The notes: generated from the sequence alone by a model not told the origin. 64,000 nt of DNA from Kitasatospora setae KM-6054 (GCF_000269985.1 NC_016109.1:8211001-8275000), one strand, 5' to 3'. Numbered from the stretch's first letter, positions 51,401 to 61,100 are shown. Program-made: numbers and translations.

Positions 51401-52804
51401 GTGACGGCAGAGGGCTCCCCGAATCCGCAGGATCCGGGCGACCACCAGGACCCGTCGGTACCCAGCGGGGACGGTGATGGAGCCGAGGACTCCGCCAAAC
51501 GGGCAGGCGGAGGGCAGCCGACAGAATCCGGCGGAGGAGACGGCCGCCCGCAGCCGCCGGAGCAGGCAGCGGGCCGTCGACCGAAGGCCCCTGCCGGTCG
51601 TGCCACGGCTTCGAACGGACCCTCGCGAGAACCGACATCAAGTGGAGCTCCCTTCCTGGAGGTCGGGGGGATGACGGGACCGGCGCCCGTGTCGGCGACG
51701 GTCGGCAGCGGCCCGGACAACCGACGGCCGGCCCAGATGCTGCCGCCGGCGGTCCGATCGGCCGCCGCCTGGTCCACGGCGGTGATCCTCTTCATCACCG
51801 TGGGCGCGTTCGCCGTCTTCGTCGTGGTGGAGCTGCGGGCCGCGACCATTCCGATGGTGATCGCGCTGCTGGCGACGGCCCTGCTCTACCCGGTGATGCC
51901 CTGGTTCGTCCGCCGGGGCGTCAAACGAGGTGTAGCAGCAGGGCTGACCTGCGCGATCCTGGTCCTGGTGGTCACCGGGGGGATCGCGCTGCTGGTCAAT
52001 TCCCTGGTGAACAGCGCGCCGCAGATCGCCTCCGGCCTCCAGCAGGCGGGCGATCGCATCGCCTCCTGGCTGGGACCGTTCGGCGACAAGGTCCAGTACG
52101 CGCTCAAGGAGAGCTCGGGCTCCGGGAGCACCCTGGTGGACTCGCTGGCCAACGGAGTCCTGTCCGGACTCGGCCTGGTCACCCAACTGCTGACCGGGGG
52201 CGTGCTCGCCCTCGCACTGGTCTTCTTCTTCCTGCGCGACGGCCACCGTTTCGGTGACGCGATGCACGAGCTGATGCCCGGCCGGCATGCCGACACGGTG
52301 ATCGCCTGTGGTCAGCAGGCCTTCACGGCCATGGCCGGCTTCATGCGGGGGACCACCCTGATCGCCCTGATCGACGCCACGTTCATCTCCATCGGGTTGC
52401 TGGTCCTGGGAGTCCCCGGAGCGGCCGGACTCGGTGCACTGGTCTTCATGGGCGCCTACATTCCTTTCGTCGGTGCCTTCCTGTCGGGAACGGTGGCCGT
52501 CCTGGTGGCCCTCGCGAACGGCGGCCTCGGTACCGCCCTGTGGGCCCTCGGGGTGGTGCTGGCGGTGCAGGCGATCGAGGGGAACATCCTCCAACCCCTC
52601 ATCCAGAGCCGGACGGTCGAACTGCACCCCGCCACCATCATGATCGCGGTGGTGGCGGGCTCAGGGATCGCCGGAATCATCGGTGCCCTGCTCGCGGTGC
52701 CGGTCAGCGCCGCCGGGCTCGGGGTGGTCTCCGTCCTCCGGGGCGGTGTGGAGCGCTCCGGAGCGCCCGGCGGCCATCGGAAGCGCCACCGGATCGAATC
52801 CTGA
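51401..52804 (+). CDS. AI-2E-family transporter/permease
   Basis: The 467-residue protein has an approximately 105-residue Gly/Pro/Asp-rich disordered N-terminus. About eight helices follow (AAWSTAVILFITVGAFAVFVVV; ATLLYPVMPWFVRRG-type; GGVLALALVFFFLRDGHRF; GALVFMGAYIPFVGAFLSG; IEGNILQPLIQSRTVELHP), matching the AI-2E/UPF0118 family. Members are putative exporters or Na+/H+ antiporters. GTG 51401 sits 5 bases after GGAGG. Confidence 0.9.
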   Translation: MTAEGSPNPQDPGDHQDPSVPSGDGDGAEDSAKRAGGGQPTESGGGDGRPQPPEQAAGRRPKAPAGRATASNGPSREPTSSGAPFLEVGGMTGPAPVSATVGSGPDNRRPAQMLPPAVRSAAAWSTAVILFITVGAFAVFVVVELRAATIPMVIALLATALLYPVMPWFVRRGVKRGVAAGLTCAILVLVVTGGIALLVNSLVNSAPQIASGLQQAGDRIASWLGPFGDKVQYALKESSGSGSTLVDSLANGVLSGLGLVTQLLTGGVLALALVFFFLRDGHRFGDAMHELMPGRHADTVIACGQQAFTAMAGFMRGTTLIALIDATFISIGLLVLGVPGAAGLGALVFMGAYIPFVGAFLSGTVAVLVALANGGLGTALWALGVVLAVQAIEGNILQPLIQSRTVELHPATIMIAVVAGSGIAGIIGALLAVPVSAAGLGVVSVLRGGVERSGAPGGHRKRHRIES

Positions 52805-52852
52805 GCACCCAGGGCGCAGGCCCACGGGTTCGTCGGTGTGCACGGTGCGCCC

Positions 52853-52873
52853 GCCGGAGCCGCTGGCTCCGGC
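52853..52873. terminator. Hairpin terminator
   Basis: GCCGGAGCC and GGCTCCGGC pair perfectly over a 3-base loop, between the convergent AI-2E and hydrolase genes. Confidence 0.75.
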
Positions 52874-52880
52874 CTGACGG

Positions 52881-53843
52881 TCAGGGAGCGGGGAAGTAGG
52901 CGGCCATCCAGCGGTCCACCTCGGCGAACACCTCGGCGCGGACCGATTCGGCCGACAGGACCAGGTCGTGCACCCCGCCCTCCACCCGGACTGTGGTGAC
53001 ATGCCGGCCGAGACGTGGGGCGAGCGCGGCGATGTCATCGGCGCGCAGCACCGCGTCGGTGTGCATCAGGGCCGGATCCCACCGGTTGGTGACGGTGGAC
53101 GCGGTGGAGGCCATCAGCAGGACCGGGCAGTCGACCGAGAGGCCGCGGCGCACCTGCCGGTGCCCCCGCTGGATCGCTGCCAGCCACCCGGCGAACATCG
53201 GGAACCCCTCGGCCGGCTTCAGGGCGAGGTCGAACTCCCAACTGCCGCGGTGGTTCCGGTGCAGGCTGTGCACGTAGTGCGGATTGAGCGGAGCGGGCAG
53301 CTTGCGCGTCGGTGCGGCCCGCCCGATGAAGTCGAGCGCGGGGGCGCCCAGGGTCCGGACGGCCGGCGAGGCGGGCATCGACAGGAACGGGCTGTTGAGG
53401 ACCAGCCCGTCGACCAGCCCGCGACCGACCCGGCGGGCCGCCCACAGGGCCGCCACCAGCCCGCCCGTCGAGTGCCCGTTCACCAGGAGCCGGGTGTGGC
53501 CGTCGAGCTCGCGGATGATCCGGACCGCCTCGTCCAACTCCTCGTCGTACGCGGCGAGATCCGTCACGAAGTTGGGGGAGTGGTGCGGGCGGAGCGACCT
53601 GCCGTACTTGCGGAGGTCCAACGCGTAGAAGGAGAAGCCGGCAGCTGTGAAGTGGTCCGCGAGGTGGGTCTGGAAGAAGTAGTCGTTGTAGCCGTGCAGG
53701 TACAGTACCGCCTGCCTCGACCCCTCGACCAGCCGACGGACCAGGGTGGCGCTGACCTCCCCCTCCTCGTCCGGGATCAGTGGGAGCTCCGCCGCTTCGT
53801 ACGGGGCACCCAGGATGTCTTCGTGGAACTCCATGCCAGCCAC
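52881..53843 (-). CDS. Alpha/beta hydrolase (monoacylglycerol-lipase/lysophospholipase-like)
   Basis: The 320-residue hydrolase has VLYLHGYNDYFFQTHLADHFTAAGF, FYALDLRKYGRS, the nucleophile elbow VNGHSTGGLVAAL and the C-terminal His in VEGGVHDLVLSAES. The serine-lipase triad therefore appears complete. GTG 53843 is preferred over ATG 53834 because AGGAAA lies 5 bases before it. There is no signal peptide. Confidence 0.9.
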   Translation of the reverse strand: MAGMEFHEDILGAPYEAAELPLIPDEEGEVSATLVRRLVEGSRQAVLYLHGYNDYFFQTHLADHFTAAGFSFYALDLRKYGRSLRPHHSPNFVTDLAAYDEELDEAVRIIRELDGHTRLLVNGHSTGGLVAALWAARRVGRGLVDGLVLNSPFLSMPASPAVRTLGAPALDFIGRAAPTRKLPAPLNPHYVHSLHRNHRGSWEFDLALKPAEGFPMFAGWLAAIQRGHRQVRRGLSVDCPVLLMASTASTVTNRWDPALMHTDAVLRADDIAALAPRLGRHVTTVRVEGGVHDLVLSAESVRAEVFAEVDRWMAAYFPAP

Positions 53844-54021
53844 ATCCGTTTCCTGGACCGCTGCGCCGCCCCGGACCCTCCCGGGCGGTACCACCTCCGC
53901 GACCATACCGGTCGGTAGGAGCCTTCGTTTGGGAAGACCGCCCTGCTGGGGCCTAAGCTGCCCGCATGGCTGTTCCTTCGTCGATCGTTCTCCGCGCCGC
54001 CACTTCCCGGAGGCGCGGCCG

Positions 54022-54861
54022 ATGAGCGACATCGACGGGTCGGACCCGCGGCCGGTGGAGCGCGAGGTGGCGCTGGGCACGGCGAAGCTGGTGCCCGACA
54101 TCGATGTCGAGGGCGGCTGGCTGCTCACTCTCGACGGTACCCCGCAGTCGTACGTCGACCTCCAGGACCCGACGCACCTCGAGTTCGAGTACGTGCAGCG
54201 GATCGCGCACCTGCTGGACGTGGTCGCAGACCCCGGCGAACCGCTGGACGTGCTGCACCTGGGCGGTGGCGGTCTCACCCTGCCCCGGTACCTGGCGGGC
54301 ACCCGCCCCGGTTCGCGGCAGCAGGTGGTCGAAGTGGACGGTCCGCTGACCGAGTTCATCGCCGAGCACCTGCCCTGGCCCTCCGGTATCGACGTGACGG
54401 TGGGTGACGCGAGGGCCGCCCTCGCATCCGTGCCGGCCGCTGGTTTCGACGTGGTGGTGGCCGACGTGTTCCGGGGTTCGCGGACGCCGGCGCACCTCAC
54501 CAGTGTCGAGTTCGTACGCCAGGCCGCTGCCGCGCTCCGGCCCGGCGGCTGTTACGCGGCGAACCTGGCGGACGGTCCGCCACTCACGTTCGCCAAGGCC
54601 CAGACCGCCACGGTCGCGGCGGTGTTCACGTACGTCTGTCTGGTGGCCGAGCCCGCAGTGCTGCGGGGGCGGCGCTACGGGAACGTGCTGCTGATCGGCT
54701 CCGACGAGCCCCTCCCCACGGGGGAGTTGACCCGACTGCTCGCCGCCGACCCGTTTCCCGCCAGGCTGACGGAGGCGCCTGAGCAGGCGACGGAGCCGGT
54801 CACGGACGAGACGGCTGAGGACTCCCCGCCTCCGCCCAGCGGAGCGTTCTCGCTGGAGTGA
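54022..54861 (+). CDS. Spermidine synthase-like methyltransferase-fold protein
   Basis: The 279-residue protein has the polyamine-synthase-like fold (LTLDGTPQSYVDLQDPTHLEFEYVQRI, VLHLGGGGLTLPRYLAGTRPGS, VVEVDGPLTEFI, GDARAALASVPAAGFDVVVADVF). It is the actinobacterial fused/orphan SpeE-like type; the polyamine-binding pattern is incomplete, so the actual reaction is unsure. ATG after CGGAGG. The Pro/Glu-rich C-terminus is low complexity. Confidence 0.85.
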   Translation: MSDIDGSDPRPVEREVALGTAKLVPDIDVEGGWLLTLDGTPQSYVDLQDPTHLEFEYVQRIAHLLDVVADPGEPLDVLHLGGGGLTLPRYLAGTRPGSRQQVVEVDGPLTEFIAEHLPWPSGIDVTVGDARAALASVPAAGFDVVVADVFRGSRTPAHLTSVEFVRQAAAALRPGGCYAANLADGPPLTFAKAQTATVAAVFTYVCLVAEPAVLRGRRYGNVLLIGSDEPLPTGELTRLLAADPFPARLTEAPEQATEPVTDETAEDSPPPPSGAFSLE

Positions 54862-55033
54862 GCCGGAGCGGTCATGTGACGGGACGTCGTACTGGAAGTC
54901 GTACCTGATGGGAGGTTCTCCTCGTCGTGTGGGGAGAGCAGAAGCCGTTCGGCGCCGGCCGGCGGAAGGCGTGAGGTGGGCCAGGGACGGAGCGGCGGCC
55001 GGGGAGGGGAGGCCGGAGGCCAGCCGCGCCCGG

Positions 55034-56041
55034 TCAGACGGCGGAGAGGACCAGGCGGTGGGTGCGGTCGCGGTAACCGACCAGTTCCAGGGCGCCGACC
55101 ACGGGATGGTTGCAGAGATCGGTTTCGGCACGGATCACCTCGGCATCGGTTTCGGCAGCCAGGATCCGGGTGGCCTCGGCGAGGACCTCGGCGGCGAATC
55201 CCATGCCCCGGAATTCGGGCAGGACGCCGAAGTGACCCACCACCGGTACGACTGAGTTGTGCGAGGGGATGGCGAAGCCGACCACCCGCCCTGACAACGT
55301 ACGGGCTATTCGCCACCAGGACCGCTCGCCGGGCATTTCCCAGTGATAGAAGGAGACCTCGCTCCGGGCATGGGCCTCCGCGCCGACCAGGAACACCTCC
55401 CGAGTGGATGCCACGTCCAGGCTGCGCTGTGAAGTCCGGCGGAAGAGGTCGACGAAGACCTCGTCGTCGGGCTCGGAAGTGAAGAACAGCCGATTGGACA
55501 GGGCCGGGACAGGACGATCGGTTTCCCATTCGAATCTGAGTCGTTCGGCAGTCAGGCGCAGGCCCGCCGCTTCGGCCGCCTGGCGGCGCCATGCGACCGA
55601 AGCGGCGATCGCAGGATGATCACGCCAGTCGGGCGGTAGGAACAGGTGGTAGTCGGGCGCGGGGGTCAGCCCGTCGGCCGCGAACACCTGATGCGCGGCA
55701 GTGAGCAGAGCGGCGGCGACCGCACTGCGGGGGTCGGTGGTCGGCCGAGGGCCGCGGGGCAGTCGGCGGGCCTGGGGAAGAGGGCCCGAGATCGCATCGG
55801 ACCTGGCGAACAGCGCGTCCAGATTGCTCGGACGGGGGTCGGTGGGGCTGCCCCACCAGATGGCGACAGCCAGCGGGGCCTGGCCAGGGGCGGGCTCCGC
55901 CACCCAGATCCAGCCGGGCCGGTACTCGCCATCGGCCAGGCGCGCACGGACCGTGTCGGCGGAGACCGCGGTGGACGGGTCGGGCCTGATCTGGGCCAGT
56001 ACGGCGTTGATTTCCTGCGGAACGATCGGACGGAAGATCAC
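55034..56041 (-). CDS. GNAT-family N-acetyltransferase
   Basis: The 335-residue protein has a divergent N-terminal half and a C-terminal GNAT domain with the acetyl-CoA loop VVPVVGHFGVLPEFRGMGFAAEVLAEATRIL and NHPVVGALELVGYRDR. GTG 56041 follows GGAGG by 4 bases. The double length suggests a tandem GNAT with a degenerate first domain. Substrate unknown. Confidence 0.88.
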   Translation of the reverse strand: MIFRPIVPQEINAVLAQIRPDPSTAVSADTVRARLADGEYRPGWIWVAEPAPGQAPLAVAIWWGSPTDPRPSNLDALFARSDAISGPLPQARRLPRGPRPTTDPRSAVAAALLTAAHQVFAADGLTPAPDYHLFLPPDWRDHPAIAASVAWRRQAAEAAGLRLTAERLRFEWETDRPVPALSNRLFFTSEPDDEVFVDLFRRTSQRSLDVASTREVFLVGAEAHARSEVSFYHWEMPGERSWWRIARTLSGRVVGFAIPSHNSVVPVVGHFGVLPEFRGMGFAAEVLAEATRILAAETDAEVIRAETDLCNHPVVGALELVGYRDRTHRLVLSAV

Positions 56042-56098
56042 GGTGCCTCCGGGAAAGGGATTGGGAGGCGCGGAACCCGATCGTGGCGGTCCGCCGCG

Positions 56099-56176
56099 CT
56101 AGCGCGCGAGGGCGGACCGAGTGGAAGGCGCGGCGATCGGGAGCGCCATGACGTGGCTGCGGATTATTGGAACCAT
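56099..56176 (-). CDS. 25-residue upstream ORF before GNAT gene
   Basis: An ATG at 56176 sits 7 bases after AGGAG and encodes MVPIIRSHVMALPIAAPSTR plus five residues, ending 57 bases before the GNAT start. The good ribosome-binding site suggests translation; it may act as a leader peptide. No family is recognised. Confidence 0.4.
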   Translation of the reverse strand: MVPIIRSHVMALPIAAPSTRSALAR

Positions 56177-56509
56177 CACGGGACTCCTCTCGGAACGTGG
56201 CAGCGCGGGCCATGGGCGTGGCCGGGTGAATGCCTGGTGGGCCGACTGCGGTAGGTACTCCGTCGCCGACGATGCCCACAGGTTAGGAGAGTGGAGGATC
56301 GCCTGCAAATTATTATTCGGCCGAGATTTCCGGGCAGCTCGCCAGGGTCGATTGCAGGTTACGCAGAACTGCCCGAAAGAGTGAACCAAGGGGCTGGGAG
56401 CGAAGGAGAGGGTTACTTCGAATCCTGCCGCGGTAATTGCTCGGACAGCGGCAGGACCACGAGAAGGGGGTGCGGTGGTGTCCTCGACGTTCGGCGGCCC
56501 GGCAAGGGC
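56177..56509. other. Intergenic region
   Basis: There is no supported gene between the upstream ORF and the heavy-metal protein stop. It includes an AT-richer patch (CAAATTATTATTCGG near 56305) that could hold the GNAT promoter. Confidence 0.4.
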
Positions 56510-56725
56510 TCAGGCGCGACCGATCAAGGCGAAACCCGCACGGATGACGGCGGAGCGGACCTGATCCTCCGGCAGGGGCTCGGTGGATTCGATCGTCACC
56601 TGGCCGGACTTCGCGTCGGCGGTGACATCGGTGACGCCGTCCAGCGCGGTCAGGCCGGCGGTGACGGTCCGTTCGCAGTGGCCGCAGCTCATTCCTTCGA
56701 CGGTGAAGACAGCGGTGGTGGGCAT
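56510..56725 (-). CDS. Heavy-metal-associated (CopZ-like) protein
   Basis: The 71-residue ferredoxin-fold HMA domain has the metal motif GMSCGHCERTV (two Cys in C-x2-C) and QVTIESTEPL strands. It is a copper/heavy-metal chaperone; the partner ATPase is not in this window. ATG 56725 lies 5 bases after GGAGG. Confidence 0.92.
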   Translation of the reverse strand: MPTTAVFTVEGMSCGHCERTVTAGLTALDGVTDVTADAKSGQVTIESTEPLPEDQVRSAVIRAGFALIGRA

Positions 56726-57056
56726 GGATGCCTCCATGGGGTCAGGGGTGGATCGGGATTCGGTGGACGGTCACACGGGACCGAAGGGTGCCGCACGGCA
56801 GAACGCATCCGATCGGGGCGGAGTACCGGGTCGCACCGGCGGATGCCTCCAACGAGTGGCGCACTGCACGGGAGTTCGCCGAGGGCCGGCAGTCGGGCCC
56901 GGTCCGGACCGAGTCTGCTGCTCGCCGGCCGAATTTCCGCAGCGCCCCCGATCTGGAAGAAATTTAATTATTGAATTCATAAAAATGTCCGGCTACGGTC
57001 ATCAGCGTCGACAGCACCGATACGCGGGAGAGGTCGACACGACGAGGAGGAGAGCC
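56726..57056. other. Divergent intergenic region with AT-rich island
   Basis: There is no supported gene between the HMA and MATE genes. A 28-base nearly pure A/T stretch (56959-56986, with AATTTAATTATTGAATTCAT) stands out and probably contains the MATE promoter. Confidence 0.55.
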
Positions 57057-58385
57057 ATGACGGGGGAGACCACGAGCGCGGTCGGGAGCCGGGAGCCGGC
57101 GCTCGCTCCGCTGGACGTTTCGGCGGGACGGTTCGCCCTGTCCATCCTGCTCGGCTTGCTGGCCGGGCTGGTGCTGCAGACGTGGACGGTGGCTTTCCTC
57201 GGCCGCCTGGGGCCCGAGGCGCTGTACGTCCGATCCGTGTACACACCCGTCGGCTATCTCGTGCTCGCCGTCACGGAAGGGCTGGTGGTCGCCGCCCAGG
57301 TCTCCGCCGGCATCGCTGGCCGCACCGGTCGGGGGCGGTACGCGCTCGGATCCGTGCCGACCTTCTTCGCCGTCGGCGCCGGGCTGCTGGCGTTGCAAGC
57401 CGTGGTCGTGCTCGTGGCCGCGGGACCGTTCCTGACCGCCCTCGGAGTCGCCCCGGAGGCACGGCGCTCCGTACTGGTCTTCGTCGTGGCCGTTGCCGCG
57501 GCCTCCGTGCTCGGGCTGATCCCCTACCTCGGCACGGGCGTTCTGCGCGGGCTGGGCCACACCGGCCCGGCGGCCTGGCTCGGAGTGCTGTTCACCGCGC
57601 TCTCCATCGCCGGAACGACCGTGCTCCACGCCGTCACGGGGCTCGGCGTGCTCGCGGTGCCGTTCGGCGGCCTGCCGGCCACCGCCATCGTCGGCGCGGC
57701 AGTCGTGATCGTCCTCAAGCGCAAGGGGGTGGCCCGGCCCGTACTCGCCGGCAACCGGGACGCGGTGCGTGAACTCCTCGGCTTCGCCGCACCGGTGGCG
57801 GGCACGTTCCTGCTGCTGTCCACGGTGACCTTCGGCTACCTGCGAGTGCTGCGCGCGGCCGGGACGGCCGAGGTCGCCGGGTTCGCGCTCGGGCAGATGG
57901 CCGTCGGACTGCTGATGGTGATAGCCATGGCCGTCGGCTCGGGGGCGGCGATCGCGGTGACCCTCCGACCGGGAGACAGCCGACGGGGGATCAACTACGC
58001 CGGTCTGATCACCACCCTGCGGCTGTCGATCCCGCCGTACCTCCTGCTCGGGACCGCGGCATTCCTGTGCCGGGAGACGATCGCCCGCGCCCTGACCACC
58101 GATCAAGCCGCCGCTTCCGTCGCGGCCGAATACTTCGCCTGGGTCGGCCCCACCCTGGTGCTCTTCGGAGGGACGCTCGCACTGCTCGGCTATCTCGAGC
58201 AGATCGGCCGCGCGGGGGCGGCCTTCCTGCTGAACGTGGTGTACTTCGCGGCGATGTTGGGTGCCACGTTCCTCATACCCGGGCCCGTCGACGCCGGAGA
58301 CCTGTCGAAGCTGATGGCAGTCGGCAACGTCCTCGGCTTCATCGGGCTCTGGTTCAGCGCGCGCTTTCTCGTCCTGCGTAGCTGA
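57057..58385 (+). CDS. MATE-family efflux transporter
   Basis: The 442-residue 12-helix protein has two MATE repeats, the second starting at about residue 235. The segments SVLGLIPYLGTGVLRGLGHTGPAAWLG and ELLGFAAPVAGTFLLLSTVTFGYLRVLRAAGTAEVAGFALGQM are characteristic. It exports cationic compounds using Na+ or H+. ATG 57057 follows GAGGAGGAG. Confidence 0.88.
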   Translation: MTGETTSAVGSREPALAPLDVSAGRFALSILLGLLAGLVLQTWTVAFLGRLGPEALYVRSVYTPVGYLVLAVTEGLVVAAQVSAGIAGRTGRGRYALGSVPTFFAVGAGLLALQAVVVLVAAGPFLTALGVAPEARRSVLVFVVAVAAASVLGLIPYLGTGVLRGLGHTGPAAWLGVLFTALSIAGTTVLHAVTGLGVLAVPFGGLPATAIVGAAVVIVLKRKGVARPVLAGNRDAVRELLGFAAPVAGTFLLLSTVTFGYLRVLRAAGTAEVAGFALGQMAVGLLMVIAMAVGSGAAIAVTLRPGDSRRGINYAGLITTLRLSIPPYLLLGTAAFLCRETIARALTTDQAAASVAAEYFAWVGPTLVLFGGTLALLGYLEQIGRAGAAFLLNVVYFAAMLGATFLIPGPVDAGDLSKLMAVGNVLGFIGLWFSARFLVLRS

Positions 58386-58497
58386 GGAACCGTTCCGTAG
58401 GGAGCCCGCCGGGGCGTCCAACGCTTCGTGCGGCGCCGGCACCCCTCTCTGATGACGGCTCCGGTGCCGCGCAGGGTGCCAGTTCCCCGTCAGCCCG

Positions 58498-59055
58498 TCA
58501 GCCCGTCAGGTCGTCGGGCAGGAGGGAGAAGAGGACGAGGTCGACCCGGCCGGTGTGCACGTAGCCGGCGTTCCGCAGGATGCCCTCCCGTTGGAACCCG
58601 GCCTTCTCGGCGACCCGCTGGGAGGCCGTGTTGGCGGTGGCCGCGAACAACTGCACCCGCTGGAAACCCTGCGCGCCCAGCAGCCACTCGCCGAGAGCCC
58701 GCGTCGCCTCCGCCGTCACACCGCGGCCGCGTGCCCACGGTGCGGCCCAGTACCCGACCTCGCTCACCCGGGCCGGCCAGTCGGTCTTCTTGAGCCCCAC
58801 CGTTCCGAGCAGCCTCCCGGACTCGGCGTCGGTGACGGCGAAGTGGATGCCGTCGCCGGAAGTGCGCAGCCGGTGGGACACGTCGGTGCACCACGAAGCC
58901 GCGTGCTCGACCGTGTACGGCGCGGGCAACGGCAGCCACTGCTGGGTCAGTTCGTCGGAGCAGGCGGCCCGGGTGTCGTCCACGTCCTCTGCGGTGAACG
59001 GCCGGAGCACCAGCCGTTCGGTGCGCAGAGTGGTCTCGGGAAAGATCGGCGGCAC
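58498..59055 (-). CDS. GNAT acetyltransferase (RimJ/RimL-type)
   Basis: The 185-residue enzyme has ETTLRTERLVLRPFTAEDVDDT, EVGYWAAPWARGRGVTAEATRALGEWLL and NTASQRVAEKAGFQREGILRN, typical of the RimJ/RimL group that acetylates protein N-termini or small amines. GTG 59055 follows AGGAG by 5 bases. Confidence 0.9.
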   Translation of the reverse strand: MPPIFPETTLRTERLVLRPFTAEDVDDTRAACSDELTQQWLPLPAPYTVEHAASWCTDVSHRLRTSGDGIHFAVTDAESGRLLGTVGLKKTDWPARVSEVGYWAAPWARGRGVTAEATRALGEWLLGAQGFQRVQLFAATANTASQRVAEKAGFQREGILRNAGYVHTGRVDLVLFSLLPDDLTG

Positions 59056-59231
59056 TGGGACTCCTGATCGAGGGTGCGGGCGGAACGCGACGCGACAAGC
59101 CGCCGAGCGGGTCGCGCACCCGCGGACGCGCCGTCGCGCGTCGAGGCTTCGGACACGTTCCGGTGTCGAATTGTCGGCGGACAGCAGGTTGGTCTGCGAG
59201 TTCGCAGGTAGGAGCGGTACGCGTGGCTGCT

Positions 59232-59642
59232 TCACCTTACTTGGTGCGAAAAGCCGATCTCCACTGGGAACGAACCAGCAGCGCGGCTTGACCTGTCCTG
59301 GGCGACCCGCCCGATGCCAGCGAGGACGAGAACCGGATATTCACCGGCCGGGACCCCGGTGTGCTCGCTCGCCGAGATCATCAGGTCAGGCTTCGCGCTG
59401 GTGAGTTGGTTCCACGGCAGAGTGTGGCAACGCAATGAACGGAGTAGCTCTGGGACGCCCCCACCGAACGCGAGGATCGCATCGTGGGCGAACACGGCCA
59501 CCGGTTCCGGAAGGACTTCCAGGACGCGGACCAGGGAGGTCGCTGTCCGGGCCGCGACCGGCACGGTGCGCTCACTGTCGAAGGTGCGCCACTGCCGGGC
59601 ATTCGGACTGCCCGGGGCGATGATGTGCCTATCGAAGTCCAC
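59232..59642 (-). CDS. Hypothetical protein, 136 aa
   Basis: GTG 59642 sits 6 bases after GGAGG, and codon use is coding-like. The protein (VDFDRHIIAPGSPNARQW, VRVLEVLPEPVAVFAHDAIL, PDLMISASEHTGVPAGEYP) has no recognised domain, signal peptide or membrane helix. It is followed by an unrelated GNAT gene on the same strand. Confidence 0.6.
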   Translation of the reverse strand: MDFDRHIIAPGSPNARQWRTFDSERTVPVAARTATSLVRVLEVLPEPVAVFAHDAILAFGGGVPELLRSLRCHTLPWNQLTSAKPDLMISASEHTGVPAGEYPVLVLAGIGRVAQDRSSRAAGSFPVEIGFSHQVR

Positions 59643-59718
59643 CGGATACCTCCGCCCCCAGGATTGGTGGTACCCAACCGGTCAGCGTCCAGCGGTTCGC
59701 GGAAGGACCGGCAGTGGC

Positions 59719-60066
59719 TCAATTGCCGGGGAAGGCGGTGGCCGGCAGCGGGGCGGGGGTCGGGACCGGTCGGGAGGTGTCGAGCACGCTGCCGGTGAGC
59801 ACGCGGTTCCGCGGGGCGGCGGCCACGAGCTGGGGGTCGATGGTGAGGGTGGTGATGCCGAGGGGCGCGACCAGCGCCCGCAGGGCCGGCGCGCAGAGCC
59901 CGGTCCGGAGTTGGGTGCCGCCGAGTACGGACACGAGGAGGTCTTCGGAGGTGAAGGCGACAGCGGTGCGGTCACCGAGCGCGGTGCGGAAGAGCCGGAT
60001 GGTGTAGCCCAGCGGGCCGGGCCTGACCGGTACCAGGAGGAGGGCGTCGTCGGGGCGTTGCTGCAT
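59719..60066 (-). CDS. SAV_915-family hypothetical protein
   Basis: The 115-residue protein has VPVRPGPLGYTIRLFRTALGDRTAVAFTSEDLLVSVLGG and LRALVAPLGITTLTIDPQLVA, resembling the streptomycete SAV_915/SseB-like group. ATG 60066 follows GGAGG by 7 bases. Function unknown. Confidence 0.75.
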   Translation of the reverse strand: MQQRPDDALLLVPVRPGPLGYTIRLFRTALGDRTAVAFTSEDLLVSVLGGTQLRTGLCAPALRALVAPLGITTLTIDPQLVAAAPRNRVLTGSVLDTSRPVPTPAPLPATAFPGN

Positions 60067-60310
60067 GGGGATGCCTCCACGAGGAGTGGTGGTCGCGGAA
60101 ACGTACCGGGCACGCGTCCGATGCGGCACGTCATGGCATCGACGCTACGCCGGAAAGTCCGGCCGGGTACCGCGTCCTGACAGCTTCTTGATCCTCGGGG
60201 TGGGGGATCACCCGGCGGTGGGAGCGGGTAGTCCCGGCGGTGCGGCCCGGTGAGCACGGGCGGTAGCGTCCGGATGGTCCTTGTGGTGGGAGAACGGAGA
60301 GGAGACCGGA

Positions 60311-61057
60311 GTGGCACGGGTACGGGTGGCGGCGGCCCAGTTCGAGTGCGTGGCGGGTGACGTGGAGGCCAACGTGCGTCAGATCGCCGATCTGGCGGTG
60401 GACGCGCGGGAGGCCGGCAGCGCGGTGATGGTCTGCCCGGAGTTGGCGCTCACCGGGTACGCGCCCGAGCGGATCGGCGCGGACCGCGCGCTGTGGACCG
60501 AGGCGGAGGACGCCCGCCTCGACCCCCTGCGCGGAACGGGCATCGCGATCGTGGTCAACGGGGCCGCGGCGGGGCCGGGAGGGCGCCCGGCGATCGTCAG
60601 CACCGTGTACGCCCCGGACGGCGCCGTGCTGACGGTGTACGCGAAGGAGCACCTGTACGAGAACGAGCGGGAGGTCTTCGAACCGGGGAGCGGTGGCGGC
60701 CGCTTCCGGTTGGGCGGGATCGGCTACTCGTTGGCGACGTGCTTCGACAACCACTTCCCGGAGGTGTCCGCGCGGAACGCCGCCCAGGGCTGCCAGATCC
60801 ACCTCGCGAGCTCGCTGTACGGAACAGGAGGCGGCCGTCAGGAGCGCCGCACCGTGCACCCGGCGATCGCGAGGGCCACCGGGATGTACGTGGTGCTCGC
60901 CAACCACGTCGGCTCCGCCGGGCCGTGGACGGGCTGCGGGGGCAGCGCGGTGTGGGCGCCGGACGGGACCGTGATGGCCGATGCCGACGAGAGCGGGCCC
61001 CGGCTGCTGGTGGCTGACCTGGAGGTGGAGGTGGCGGAGGTGGAGGTGGGCGACTGA
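60311..61057 (+). CDS. Nitrilase-superfamily carbon-nitrogen hydrolase
   Basis: The 248-residue protein has the complete Glu-Lys-Cys triad: Glu44 in CPELALTGY, Lys112 in YAKEHLYENE and Cys144 in LATCFDNHFPEV. It is an amidase-type member that hydrolyses C-N bonds of a small amide. GTG start. The C-terminal Val/Glu repeat (VEVAEVEVGD) is low complexity. Confidence 0.92.
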   Translation: MARVRVAAAQFECVAGDVEANVRQIADLAVDAREAGSAVMVCPELALTGYAPERIGADRALWTEAEDARLDPLRGTGIAIVVNGAAAGPGGRPAIVSTVYAPDGAVLTVYAKEHLYENEREVFEPGSGGGRFRLGGIGYSLATCFDNHFPEVSARNAAQGCQIHLASSLYGTGGGRQERRTVHPAIARATGMYVVLANHVGSAGPWTGCGGSAVWAPDGTVMADADESGPRLLVADLEVEVAEVEVGD

Positions 61058-61100
61058 GGCCGGGCCGGTCCGCGAACTCGGGCGGTGGGCGGTGGGCGGC

